Assembly: GCF_037126465.1 (NCBI RefSeq)
Contig: NW_026999482.1
Coordinates: forward strand, 1-64,000
Origin: Ornithodoros turicata
Taxonomy: Eukaryota; Arthropoda; Arachnida; Ixodida; Argasidae
Direction of reading: 5' to 3'
DNA: 64,000 bases
How positions within the stretch are numbered: the first letter of the stretch is position 1; every line of letters starts with the position of its first letter. Below are positions 47,155 through 58,019 of this stretch, in pieces. The notes below the pieces were generated by a model, which worked only from the letters and a program-made list of their open reading frames with translations, ran no database searches and had not been told where the DNA came from. The translations under genes and the position numbers were made by a program.

Positions 47155-50100
47155 ATGGCTGAGCAGAAAGAGTGTAGTGTCTATCTGTTCCACAGAGTCT
47201 TGGAAGAGCGTTCGGCGGGTATTCTGCGTAGCGTATCGTCGTCTTCGAAGCAGCTTCAGCACTGGATGGTCTACTTTATTTTTGATGACGGAACAGTTCT
47301 AGAGTGTGATGGAGAAGAGGACGCTACCTCCAAGAAACTGCGTGGGAATGCACGGGTGATAAGTCGCAGCGATGTGGAGCCTTTAAGAAAAAACATGGTG
47401 AGACACTGAACATTCAACATTGAAACGCGAGGGCACTTTAGTTTCTTTTCCTTTTTTTTTCTTTTTTTTTTTTTTTTTTGCGCGATATGTAGGCGTCGTC
47501 CATTTTGTCCTTCTCAGACACCACAACCCCTCAAAATGAGCATGATGCTACCGTCGTCGCGTTTTTACTGCCTAACGTGCGCCCGCTATATCGGGAACTT
47601 AAAGAAGAACGTCTTCTGCAATGTGCTTTCTTACGCTTTCATCCACGCTTCGTCACCGAAACCCGCGAACACCGGGGGCTCATTCACAGGCGATTCAGCA
47701 GAAGAAGCCTTATTCACATGTTGAAAATTGGAAACGTAAGTGAACCTCCAAGATGTAAATACATCTAACTAAAACAAACCAATGCCACGAAACAAATTTA
47801 AAACAAAATCAATATGAAAGTGACAGCAGCAACATGTGGCTAGCGCAGAAATGCAGATAACTGTAACGGGAATGTGTTACACGCGCTTTTAGATTCCTAA
47901 TAAATGGTTGCTCTGGACATATGATAAGATGAAGCCCACTTTACGTTCTGCGATGAATTTTACATAATGTTATTATAATGCAATGTAATTATGTGGCGTG
48001 TTTCTTTTTTATTTCTTTTTTTTTTAGTTTACTCCTGGCGAACGAGCTAGGTCCGATTTTCTCTATTTCATGACGAGATGAGTTCCTCATGATAAAAGAT
48101 CGCGCGATCGTTTCCGTACGTGCTGCAACTGAGATGGCTCGTGCTTCTGGTATATCTGCCTCACTCACCACATCTCGAGTGTTGTACCCGCCGTTTCTTA
48201 TCTCTCTCTGTCTTTTTTTTTTAATCAGGTCTTTGTGCTGTTATCTTGCCTTCAGTCTTTCCCGTGTGGCGCCGACGGGGCAATCCACCTTTCCGTAGCC
48301 CTCCTTTCTTCTCTGGATTTTTATCAGCTGCCACCCATGCGTTCCCTGCCAACACTATAAACGTCAATGGAATTGTCCTCACTTGTCGTTCCAGAAGAAA
48401 TGTTTAAAGGTACCCGTGTCAAAGAATGTTGGGCAGACACCTCCAGTGGCGGATCCAGACCCTCGGTTTGGGGGGTGGGGCGGTTTCTTTCTCGGAGCGT
48501 GTAGTGGGGGAGAGGGAAATTCAATGTGCATGAACTGACGTTATTTGGGGGGGATGCGATCGCCCAACCGCCCCCCCAACCGCCTCCTCCCCTTGGATCC
48601 GCCACTGGATACCTCATGTATACACGCTGGAAAAGCGGGGCTTAGGTTTTACCGGCATTTAGAAAAGGCACATTGTCTCCCTCACTGTATTGTGAAGATC
48701 GGTTTTCGCTGCATAATGTTGATGATAAATGCGATCACCACAAAGGGCGTCCCTTCGGTTTACGGTGATGAATGTGTTACCCGAGGGGGGAGGGGGGAGG
48801 GTCGAGGCAGCTTGCCGTTGTTGGCCGCACTCAAGTGGGCATCGTCACGACTATGTGTTACCCAATAATATGCATAACACGACAGAGACGAATAGGATGA
48901 AGAAACATTTTATGAAGCCCACTAGTACCTCTCTGCACTTTTTTTTTTGTGTGTGTGTGTGCTATAAATTTTCACTCCCATTACAACAATTGCCTTATTT
49001 CTTTAAAAAAGAAAAAAATATGTGTGTGTTTTCCACGCAGGTAATAATTCGATTTCGACATCGTAACTAATGAATTGTCAACGCTCCATGGGTAACCTGC
49101 GTGCTTTTTCATGTTTCTGTCCTCGAATGAGCTGAAGTCAGGTGCAGGTCAATGTGACCATTTTCCTCCGTTCCCAGGCAGGACGGACGAAATAGCGGGA
49201 CCTGTCCTGTCCAAATCGGCACGCCCGGTCACATTACGTGTTCGTGCATAGCTTAAATTAGCAATACTCACGAATTTACAGAAACAGTGGATTTCGGAGG
49301 AAGGGAGGGGAAGTGGAAAGGGGCCAATATATTGGGTGGGGCCGCCCAAACGAGCTCGGTACTTGGGACCTCGTTCGTATGTTTTTTTTTTTTTTTTTTC
49401 GTGCATGAAGATTAGGAAGGTATTCTGGTATTGCATTATATGCGGCAGGTGGTTGCACGGTTTGTTTACTGGTGTAGGGCAGCGCCATGTTCGCTGGCTA
49501 CGGTGACGCCCCTACAATAATACTCGTCTTCTATCGCGACCACGAGGTATTTGTTTCATGTTTGAGACGAAGACGAGAAATCTGTCATTCCTCATAAACA
49601 TATTCACTGGTGCCGTCACTACCCCATCCGACTTTCCAAAACCAGAATATGTCTGTATCTGCCATTCACATTGAGATGCATACTACTGCCCGTGACGATT
49701 GATGTCATTGATGTGTGCTGATGCCATACCGCGATTAACTGAATATGCTGTGAGTGAAGGCTGTCTGCCGTAGTTGTAGTCATTCTTCATTGCGCGTAGC
49801 GAGTGTCGTTTTAGCGCGCACTTTTTTAAATTTTTGTACACTCAGTGTTCTTTATGCACTAATCCATCAAAATGCACCTCCGAAGCTTAGAATACGCGTT
49901 CACATCGATGCAGATTATCGTCTTCCTGTATAACTTGTGGCGTTGTAAGAGAATCCCCTTAAGGTCAGATTTCGACCATTTATAAAACATAAGTGAACAT
50001 AGATAGCTGCACTTGTCGACGCTTAAGTTCTGCACACTTGGCACATTCATTTTTTTTTCTGGTAACCCAAGTAATAAACTGTCTCACTTTACACGCAGAA

Positions 50101-50356
50101 ACTATTGAAGGAGGGTGCTCGTCTCTCGAAAGAAGTCATCAGAGAAGCGGTGGACAAAATGAACCTGAATTGCGAGAAGTATGACCTTGTCGGCAACAAC
50201 TGCCAGCACTGGACCAAAAGGCTGCTCGTAAAGCTGGATGTACCAGTGTCTGACGTCGATATAAAGGAAGCCTCTGCCATTGGAGTCGGCGTAGTTGGAG
50301 GAGCCGTAGCTACAGTTGCAGCTACAGCCTTGTTCAAGTCCGCGTCTGGCAAATGA
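47155..50356 (+). CDS. LRAT/PLAAT-like (H-rev107 family) acyltransferase-type protein, two coding exons
   Basis: Exon 1 (47155-47397, 81 codons) ends ATG|GTGAGA. Exon 2 (50099-50356) follows a pyrimidine-rich tract and CAG. Both are phase 0 and join to a 166-residue protein, close to the usual 160-170 of PLAAT enzymes. The His motif is QHWMVYF (His36) and the Cys motif YDLVGNNCQHW (Cys116), the permuted papain-like order of LRAT/NlpC-P60-type enzymes. A hydrophobic Gly/Ala/Val-rich stretch (about 141-160) near the C-terminus resembles the single membrane anchor of PLAATs. Family members transfer or remove acyl chains on phospholipids. The start is the first ATG in the frame; the frame upstream lacks one. 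ATTAAA at 50394-50399 can serve for polyadenylation. The gene prediction is not backed by transcripts. Unlike its surroundings, nothing in it is broken. Confidence 0.78.
47398..50098 (+). other. Intron of the LRAT/PLAAT-like gene
   Basis: The intron is 2,701 bp, GT-AG. It contains poly(T) runs (47443-47480, 48207-48220, 49381-49399), a GT microsatellite (48950-48962), an 8-bp-flanked MITE (48444-48607), and an 87-codon frame at 47505-47768 that ends near a donor-like gtaagt at 47736. That frame is not in any recognised domain and is not needed for the LRAT fold, so it is left out of the gene model. Confidence 0.7.
48444..48607. mobile_element. hAT MITE of 164 bp with 8-bp target duplication
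   Basis: The ends are CAGTGGCGGATCCA and TTGGATCCGCCACTG, near-perfect inverted repeats. The flanks are GACACCTC (48436-48443) and GATACCTC (48608-48615), an 8-bp duplication with one mismatch. CAGTGGCGGA-type termini are common among hAT MITEs in animals. It lies in the intron of the LRAT/PLAAT-like gene. Confidence 0.88.
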
Positions 50357-50393
50357 AAAAAACTAAAGACCTTCAGGGTTGCCTGCCTCGATA

Positions 50394-50399
50394 ATTAAA
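50394..50399 (+). promoter_or_regulatory. Candidate polyadenylation signal ATTAAA
   Basis: The ATTAAA hexamer lies 38 bases after the stop codon of the LRAT/PLAAT-like gene, the second most common animal signal. Confidence 0.5.
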
Positions 50400-50532
50400 T
50401 GTGTTCTATCGACGTCCATCGCCTGAGCATTGACACACAGCCCTAGCAGAAATATCTGAGTGTGGTAACTGTTGTAGAAAAACTGTCGGTCATGAGCAAA
50501 ATCAGTTAATCAAGTCCAGCAAACTTCTTCTT

Positions 50533-51010
50533 TTCTGTGAAAGATGAAAGACACTGAAAAGGTTAGCCAGCTGTACACTCTTAAAAATGAACTTCACCGC
50601 ATAGCACGCTCCTAGCCAACCATAATCTCGAATGATATCGTCACCTTCCCTGATTTGTTGAAAACGGGGGGCGTACGCCTTTTTTGTGACAATTATGAAC
50701 AGCATAAGTGTCACAAAAAGGCGTACGCCTCCCGTTTTCAACAAATCGGGGAAGATAACGATATCATTCGAGACTATGGTTGGCTAGGAGCGTGCTATGC
50801 GGCGAAGTTCATTTTTAAGAGTGTAGGATTCGAACCCACATCTTGTAGGTTTGCGGTTCAGGTCCCTACCAATTGGGCTAAGCTGACACACCTCGCCTAC
50901 GACTTCCATGGGTTCGTCATCTGAAGGGAAAACCCAACCACTCTCTCTCTCTCTCTCACTCATTCTCCTTTCACTCTTACATTTTTGCTCACTCGTACGC
51001 ACATTCATAC
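50533..51010 (-). mobile_element. tRNA-derived SINE interrupted by a foldback MITE
   Basis: It is homologous to the SINE at 58.02-58.26 kb. On the minus strand it has an A-box-like TTAGCCCAATTGG and B box GGTTCGAATCC, then the body. A 248-bp MITE (50576-50823) is inserted directly beside the B box at a TA that is single in the uninterrupted copy. A CT microsatellite (50940-50962) lies in the tRNA-distal part. Confidence 0.8.
50576..50823. mobile_element. Foldback MITE, copy 1, inserted at TA
   Basis: The two halves are inverted copies of each other almost end to end: CACTCTTAAAAATGAAC at the left, GTTCATTTTTAAGAGTG at the right, with further pairing through agcacgctcctagccaacca and ggcgtacgcc. 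TA flanks on both sides (50574-50575 and 50824-50825). TA duplication suggests Tc1/mariner-type mobilisation. A second copy is at 53778-54014. Confidence 0.9.
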
Positions 51011-51038
51011 GACGGGATCGACACTAGCGGCAACTGCT

Positions 51039-51207
51039 GAACATGAGAGAAGTGATGTTCTGAGGCTGGAACGACATAGAAAGGACAAATAGATGCAAAG
51101 GCGAATTTGGCTTTGCCAATTTGCCAAAGCCAAAATTTGAGGCTTTGTATGTATTTGCCCTTTCTATCTTGTTCCAGCCTCAGAACATTATTTCTCTCAA
51201 GTTTCTA
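51039..51207. mobile_element. Palindromic element, about 170 bp
   Basis: The left arm (gagagaagtgatgttctgag, gctggaac, acatagaaaggacaaata) pairs with the right arm (tatttgccctttctatcttg, ttccagcctcagaacat, atttctctc), about 75 bases each. A single-arm relative is at 11895-11980. No target duplication was defined. Confidence 0.7.
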
Positions 51208-51750
51208 CAGGTATTGAGTCGTGTGTTGTGTGTCGTGCCTCTGGGTGTCCAGACATATAGGTTTTTACGTTATGGAGGACGGGTATATATTCCTTCGACG
51301 ACATCAAGTAATCTGTGCCCTCTAATTATTGTACTGTGCCTGTGTTTTGCTCATTTGGATTACCTATGATGTTTTGTACTGTACGTGTCCTGGCATATGG
51401 TCTTTAAGCTCTTTTCTTCAGTTTTGTGTTTTTGCTGTGCCTCGCGAAGGCTTTTCGTTCATGAAGGACATGAAATCGTTCGTTTACATTGCCTTGTCGT
51501 TCGGTTGGTGTGTTGTCTCGTATCGTATCTTATTTTCGGCTCTGTATTGTACATGTTTTTACAGTACTGTATATCTAACTCAGATAGTGCCCCAACTGCA
51601 ACGGTCCTGTATCTTTCTGCGGCACTACACCAAGCCATTAATATCTTTATTAGTTTTGTTATTACTACGATGATGATGATGATGCTCGATTGATGTAAAA
51701 AGGATCAGCCATGTTATTAAGCACGTTCTTTCTATTTTCAGTGCTATTTT
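51208..51750. other. Intergenic
   Basis: A T-rich region; the 114-codon plus-strand frame at 51329 is hydrophobic and low in complexity and is not taken as a gene. A short gat triplet run is at 51671-51683. Confidence 0.3.
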
Positions 51751-51756
51751 CTCAAT

Positions 51757-51885
51757 GGTGACGTGCCTGTTTTGCTAAAGCTATGTGTGACTACGCCTGT
51801 CTTTAAACAAGTTAGCGTGATGCTATTGAAGAATTGTCGTCCAATATCTATTGTGCCGGCATCGGCCTTAGTTTTGACAAAAATA
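51757..51885 (+). pseudogene. Short reverse transcriptase fragment of a LINE
   Basis: The segment VTTPVFKQ followed by NCRPISIVPASALVLTKI matches the conserved entry to LINE reverse transcriptase (V-T-P-V-F-K then N-Y-R-P-I-S). Nothing before or after it continues the domain; a 300-bp unassigned GC-rich piece follows. Confidence 0.55.
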
Positions 51886-53777
51886 TACCCAGGCAGCACA
51901 GCGCGACGACCCAACGTCGGTGCTCCGGAGGCGTCCGACTCGCCCGGGCCGTCTCCCGACCACGGTCCGGCATACGGTTTGCCACACGGGGATGTTAATG
52001 GCCTGTTGTCGGCAGCCTGTATTGTACCCCAACGATTTGCCGAGGCGCAGCCAATGCACACTTACGGGTACCTCCTTTCCCTTCACGAGAGTTAATTTGT
52101 GAGATTTTTAACAACAGAATCAATGTGTCATTGCAGAAAACTCTTTATTACATCATAGTCTCCAGCTACATGGGTCCTTTATGGCATCACTTCACCAGAA
52201 ATGAAAAAAATGCGTGTTACATTGAAAGTATACAACCACCAGTCCCGCATGTGTACTGTTTACTTCACAAATATTCACTCAGCAGAGCTTATATGGAACA
52301 GAGGTAGAAGTTGGAACTCGTTGCCAATTAAGTTGGACTCATGAAAGGTGGAAGTCACTGAAAAGGTTAGCCAGAACATAAATGAACCTCTGTATGCAAT
52401 AAGTTGATAAGTCAACTTATCTCCTTTTTGCTATCTTTTGCTGCAAGGACATCTTCATACCAGTATGTACCTGCCAGTGAAAGTTTAGAACCCTATTGTT
52501 ATTTGCTACAGTATGGTGAAAAACAGGAAATGCATGGGTGTCAATCGGACAGACAATAAGATCAGGCGCCTTTTCTCGGTTTGGGGTTTTTCGACTTATC
52601 CCTTTATTGCAAACAGAGGTTCAGTTGTCTCAAGTTCTACTGTGCAAGAACTGTAATGTACTGTGCAAGAATTTATTAGAATTGCGCAAGATCTCTGCGG
52701 TTTCACGTCCGCTCAGACAGGGAGATCCCATTAACCTCCTGGATGTTCATTATTTTCTGATATTGCGAAGCTCCTCGTACATGATGATCAACAGGGGTAA
52801 AATTAATCATAACAAACAAACAAGTTTCAACTAACAGATTTCAAACGCAGTTACACGTAACAAAACGTAATGAAAATTGACGGAAGTTCCTAAGCTACTT
52901 TAGAAATGTAACAAATTGTCTTCTATTTACTTGCTACTCAATATGTCTACTATTTACTTCGTGACCTGTCAATGTGGTTAATTCAGACCTTGCTATCACA
53001 ATGGGCGATTGAAGACGTTTCAAATCTGTCTTGATCTATAAAGACGAGATCAAAATCTGCTACGACGAAAGAAGCCTATGTTTATAGGTTTCTTTAGGGA
53101 GGGATTTCATTATTTTGTTCTCGTAATAGGGTACATGAAAGGAGCACAGAGCAAGTTTATGCTCTATGAGTTGTGCCCTACGCACATATCGTAGAATCGT
53201 GCCAAGTTTTAACCCTGCTACACAATGCCCTCTATCATTATGAATACACTGCTTATCGTTAAGATGCACGACTCCTGAGCTTCCTAATGCACGGCTAAAA
53301 CACAATTTGTAACGTTCACCGTGTAACAACAAGGGAGTTAGACGCGCTGTGCGAGTGTCACCTCGCATCTCAATTCATGGAAGGGGGGGGGGGGTGGACA
53401 GCGATCCTATATTATTGTTTACATGACCAAAAGCAGACCTTTTGCTTAACTCCCTGCTTCTCACTCTTACCTATGCAAGGAACCTGACAACCAGCTTTGA
53501 TGCCTGTCTCCTAGAACGAATAGTAAACGTGCCGCCAGTGTCCAACTGCACAGGTTGGGACTGAAGAAGGCCGAAAGTACGGTTCGCTGAATATCAGAAG
53601 AAGAAAAAAAAAACTCACTGTAACTTCACTGTAAAGATTACGTTCACTGTATAGCTCTCGCATACCGCCATGGCTCGCAGTCCCTAGAGTTTTCATTTAG
53701 TCACTGTTTCACTAATTTGGCTTTCTCGTTTAGGAATCTTAGCGGCAGCTAAGGCAACGTGGATCCTCGTTGATCTG
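51886..53777. other. Intergenic with short dispersed repeats
   Basis: About 52337-52372 matches the 3' end of the tRNA-SINE (gaaaggtggaagtcactgaa, ggttagccag). About 52385-52425 and 52584-52625 carry the cagaggttca/ttattgca repeat in opposite orientations; the latter matches 28915-28955. No gene is seen. A G run lies at 53383-53393. Confidence 0.4.
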
Positions 53778-54014
53778 CACTGTTAAAACAGAGCTTCACC
53801 ACATAGCACGCTCCTAGCCAACCATCATACCGAATAATATCATTCTGTGTCCTGATTTGTTCAAAACAGGGGGGAGGCGCCTACACGGGACAAGATAATC
53901 TGTCCCAGATAGGCGCCTCCTCCCATTTTCAACCAATCAATGCACAGAATGATGTCGTTCGGAATGATGATTGGCTAGGAGAGTGCACTGCGGTGAAGTT
54001 CTGTTTTAACAGTG
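53778..54014. mobile_element. Foldback MITE, copy 2
   Basis: It starts CACTGTTAAAACAGAGCTTC and ends GAAGTTCTGTTTTAACAGTG, with the same inner agcacgctcctagccaacca arm as the 50.6-kb copy. The central sequence differs (ggaggcgcctacacgg against ggcgtacgcc) but keeps the same self-complementary layout. The flanks are tg on both sides rather than TA. Confidence 0.82.
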
Positions 54015-54408
54015 TGCGTGCAGGATGTAAATGTAATGTTCAAAATGAACGTCGTCCAATGCATATAATAAAGCGCGGCTTCGTGCCTTTGCTCTGAGAA
54101 CATTTAAGAATTGTTCGTTCGCGACGCTTCTTAAATAGTACTCCAGCACATGACACGATCGAGCCGAATTACCGCGCAAAGTGATACCGTTGTCCCTCTT
54201 TATTTGAGGAGAAAGCATGTCAGGAAAAGGCGTACGCTTCCAACTCTCTCGAAATCAAGACAGAGAAAGATGTCAACCGGAATAATGCGGTGACATGCGA
54301 TCAATCTGCGTTCTAAGAGCGTAAGAACGCAATACCAGATAAAATGCAAGCCGACAGCCCCAAATCTTGGCTATGTTGAAAGGTTGGTACTCCGACTTTG
54401 TGACATCG
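54015..54408. other. Intergenic
   Basis: No gene or repeat recognised between the foldback MITE and copy B of the dispersed unit. Confidence 0.3.
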
Positions 54409-54615
54409 TCAAAACGAACGGAAGGCAAATGAAGGCAACTTAAATTGGATGCAGCCCTCCGACCGGGAAAACTGAGGTAGGTTTCTCCGGATTTCCGGAA
54501 ACACATTCCGGGTGCCTATTTGGAGGTTCCAGGATATGGCCTCTAGAATGACTAGCAGGGCGCTTGGATGTAGCGGGATCTGGCGGCGGCCAAAAAATCG
54601 CGACAAAGATTCCAT
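54409..54615 (-). pseudogene. Copy B: 5' part of the unrecognised dispersed gene family
   Basis: The ATG at 54615 opens MESLSRFFGRRQ, then LLVILEAISWNLQIGTRNVF, PEIRRNLPQFSRSEGC. Homology to copies A and C stops at about 54430, and the frame closes at 54409 after an unrelated end. The frame also stays open upstream of the ATG to 54720, with a matching but frameshifted region in copy C. Truncation makes it unlikely to work. The whole family shares the unusual spacing W-N-L-x2-G-x-R-N. Confidence 0.6.
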
Positions 54616-55910
54616 GTCTGATCGGGACCAGAGTTGGGAGACAGTAAATGGTTCGTTAGGGTAAACTGTACCCAGTACTTTGTCATCGTTTCTTGGATGA
54701 CTCTCACTCACTAATGTCAACGTCTGGAGTCCCTGCTTGTAGTATCAAACGTGTGCGATACCGAAGAGATATAAATAAGACTAGACATTAAGAACAACCG
54801 CTACCTGTGCAGTGTACGGATTATTTTGTTTGACATTAGAGACACGACATAAGATAGGTAAACTACTGAGGTATACGACATGGCTAGCACCGCCATCTGG
54901 CGGCAAAGGAGGTAACGATGACAATGTCCATAAACTGTTCTCAACGAAGAGGACGCAAAACAATCGATGGTATCGTCGCACAAGGAAAGCGAGTTTCATT
55001 GCGCTCGTTCACAGGTTCCTATAGGGATAGTTCACACGTCCGGCTCTGGCGGGGACTGCGAACAACCAGTTTCCCAAGGGTGTTTACCAAGAGTTTACTA
55101 AGTATGTGGTGTTCAAAGTTTGAAAAAAGGGGGCGAATGGGGGGGGGGGGAAGATTGATTCTGGAAACGTGTATTCAGTATTCAGATATTCACTGGTATA
55201 TATAGCCCAATTGTCTTGAGCAATCTCAGAAATTTCAGGACGTGCAAGAAACAGGGGCGTAAAGACTGGGCAGGGAAATCCTTGCGGGGAAAAACGGTAA
55301 GGCGAGACGCTTAATTGTCGCAGTTGTTCACACTGCCTCTTTTGGGCCGTTGGTCCATACGCGGCCCTCATTGGTCGATGGAGTTTGGGCGACGTCACGG
55401 CTTTGCATGGGTTTTCCACAGGAGTTTTCAGATCATATATGCCTGCACAGTTCCCTTGGGAGGCGGCCTAGGACGCACATTCCCCCAGGGCGTCACTCGT
55501 GAAGTTGACCACCACTATGAGGCCGACAACGGCGAGACCTTTCACAACCAGTCACGGCAGCAGGAAGGCTTCAAATCCTCGAAGTGAACACGACGTCAGT
55601 ACCAGTCGGCACTTTCAATTCGCTATACCCATTTCGAGAGAACAAGCCTGATTCTTTCTTGTGTAGCCTCCGAGCAGCACCAACAACTTTGGAGGCGCGC
55701 TTTTCCGGCCGAACATACGGGGGCGTAATTGCGGATGGCTCATGAAACTCATCACAGCCGACGGAGTGTCCTCATTGGCTGGCCCTCCCGCTTTGTTGCG
55801 AAAGGAAGTTGTAGTTTTCTTTCGTCTTTTTAATATCAACAGCAACTTTATTTTAATGTGATGAATGGGGAGTTTCAACGCCAGGGGCGATAGTCTTCCT
55901 CATTGCTGAT
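54616..55910 (-). repeat. Copy B leader of the dispersed unit
   Basis: Colinear with copies A and C on the minus strand: gaaactccccattcatcac and ttaaaataaagtt at the outer end, then the SINE-body-like block, ccatcgaccaatgagg, ctatccctataggaacctg, cagatggcggtgctagcca, gactccagacgttgac, gggtacagtttaccc, and the ATG. Identity to copy C is high by eye across about 1.25 kb. Homopolymer C runs (55139-55150 on the plus strand as G) differ in length between copies. Confidence 0.82.
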
Positions 55911-56082
55911 GATGATGTAGGGGATGAACCCCCTTCGCACTAAGTACTCCCCCTCCAAGAAACAATGTTGGCGGCAGCGTTTCTGACACAACGGAATACA
56001 TTACATTCACAAGGAAAGAAGTCCCGATCGGTAAACGCAGCCACGTTTCCGTGAGGTAAATAATGTCGTAGCGTGAACACAT
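55900..56082 (-). pseudogene. LINE endonuclease fragment
   Basis: The minus-strand frame begins with SRYDIIYLTETWL, the conserved Glu-containing block of APE-type LINE endonuclease (I-x2-L-T-E-T-W-L). It lacks everything downstream and merges with a 3'-tail-like sequence holding AATAAA that joins copy B. It is a deletion remnant, likely of a family other than the 37-kb LINE. Confidence 0.55.
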
Positions 56083-56182
56083 CAGCTTTAGAGGAGATAA
56101 ACCTCTACTCCAGAAACGTCGTCATGACGGTGGTAGACAGACTGAAACTGAAGCAAGTTGGAATGAGAAGGCTGGGTTCCAC

Positions 56183-56466
56183 TAGAGTCACTAAATAGGG
56201 AGCAGGGTAGAGACACTGAGCCACACCGGCAAGCGCGACCGCCATCTTGAGTCCGCAGCGGCGGCGTCGCCTCGAAATGGAACGCCATTCTCCCCCTTCT
56301 CCGCCGGAGAACGGCGCGCCAGCTCGCGACCGAGGAAACCGGTTTTGGATGGAGGGGACTCAACATGGACGGCGCGTTCTTCGAAGGGGAAACCACGTGA
56401 CACGATCAGACCAATCGCGGACACGGAACGGCGGCTCCGGCGCGGTAAAGGAATGCGATGACTCTA
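56183..56466. mobile_element. hAT-like MITE, copy 2, with 8-bp target duplication
   Basis: It starts tagagtcactaaat and ends gcgatgactcta. GGTTCCAC flanks it exactly on both sides (56175-56182 and 56467-56474). It is homologous throughout to 12784-13087. The homologous sequence at 36850 lacks the insert, so the boundaries are fixed by an empty site. Confidence 0.9.
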
Positions 56467-56474
56467 GGTTCCAC

Positions 56475-56655
56475 GAATAGACACTCGTTCGCTGCCTCCT
56501 GTTGAAAGAAAAGTAGGACCGACGGTCGCGTCCCTTTCAGGGATCGTCGTAATTTCCTCAAGACTGCGGCCTTCGGGCGCGACCTTGTTCGCCCCCTAGC
56601 CTCCAGCGGATAGTTCGCACTCGCGTGCTATGACGTCATTTGTTTGTTTTGTTTT
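56475..56655 (-). repeat. Dispersed repeat, host of the 56.2-kb MITE
   Basis: Homologous in inverse orientation to 36630-36860, with ggtcgcgcccgaag, a hairpin-forming cgcgacc and tgacgtcatag. Class unknown. Confidence 0.7.
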
Positions 56656-58019
56656 GTTTAGAAATACTACTGGCCGCCCGTTGGAGACCCAAGTAGGAGT
56701 GTGCAAAATATACAGAAATTACAAAGAGCAGGGTTATAGAAAGGTACAACTTCAACATAAACCTCCGTGCATACAAGTTTGGATACGTCTTGAGATAGAA
56801 ATACAAGTGCAACGTGCATAAACGGAGTTTATCGACTGAAACGGAGAGGTCTATTATTCTGCGATTCGCAAACAACAAAATTTTGTCGCATTTTGCGAAA
56901 CTCGTTTTGCCAAAAAAGAAATAGAAAGTGTATGCAAAAATGGAAAGGACATGTGCAAGATAGAAGAATAGAGAATGGTGAACCGCAACGAGAAGAGAGA
57001 ACAATGAGAACAAAGATCAACGAGCACCCGACTAGACCTAGGTGCAACGCAGTTTTTCTCCTGCCGCGCAACACTCTTCTACAGCGACGGCGACGCCGCC
57101 AGTTCTGCTGACACTGCAACCAGCCGCGGCTTTACATTTTGGTTCATTGATCTCGACATTCTGTGAAATTCATGAATGTCCTGAAAAATTAGGAACAAGC
57201 TCTGTCTTCATCGTCTGAACTACACTGCCCCCTCGGAAAAGTGCGTATTAACTATATACTCCCCCACTGTAGCTCAGCCAGCCCCTGCGAAGGAGTCGCC
57301 TAGGACTCTACGCGGTAAGGTGAGCTCACACTGCAGCGGCCAGGGACTCTGTTCTACAGAGTAAGGAAGGGAAGGTGATCTCTCGGACTCACACAGTATT
57401 ACCGTACATTCTGGTCATCTGGATGCTCTTGTAATGGGATAAGAAGTGTAGAGGAAAGGGGTCCACATTGAAACAGTCAATTTTTCTGGCCCACTTCCAG
57501 CGCAAGCAGCTCCACCTTTCGATGTTCCACACGTCCCTTGCGTAGAGCGAATCACCCCCCCCCCCCCACGCCCCCCGAGACAACGAACGGTGGTGGCCGG
57601 CATCGGAAGCAAATTTTCTGTGACTACACTTGCTGTCCGTGTGCACAAGAAGCACCGAAGTTGGCATCTGCTTCTATAGGTTCTTCTTTCATAGTCGTAA
57701 ATTCCCAAACACTGGTAGCTTATCTGGCGTGTAGCGTGTCTTGCCTACCTCGGCGGAAAAATAGCGTTCACCAGTGCCGCTAGGCGGCGAATTTAAATCA
57801 CGTGCTTCAATTTGCAAATGTAAAGTGCACATCGCAGAGAAGGGCAAGACACAGCGAACATGGAGCATATCAAATCATCTGACGTACACGAATAACTGGC
57901 GCCCAAATACTGTTGTGGATGACGCTATTGCTGTCTGGTGTGAAGCATACGAAGCGAACCAGACATGGGTTCAGTGCAAGGTATGTATAGGCTGGTCACA
58001 TTGTAGTAACAAAAACCTA
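56656..58019. other. Intergenic
   Basis: No gene is recognised; a 91-codon plus-strand frame (57774-58049) has no known motif. A C run of about 14 lies at 57546-57559. Confidence 0.35.

Noticed and set aside
47505..47768. Extra exon of the LRAT/PLAAT-like gene (frame ends near a donor-like gtaagt)
   Set aside because: The direct junction of the two flanking exons is in phase and gives a family-typical length; no acceptor plus domain similarity supports this frame.
51329..51693. Hydrophobic plus-strand frames as membrane proteins
   Set aside because: They are in T-rich sequence where Phe/Leu/Val codons arise by composition, and two frames are open together.
54616..54720. N-terminal extension of the copy B protein upstream of its MES start
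   Set aside because: In copy C one extra base in an A run breaks this frame just before the ATG, while the part after the ATG stays in frame, so translation is taken to begin at the ATG.
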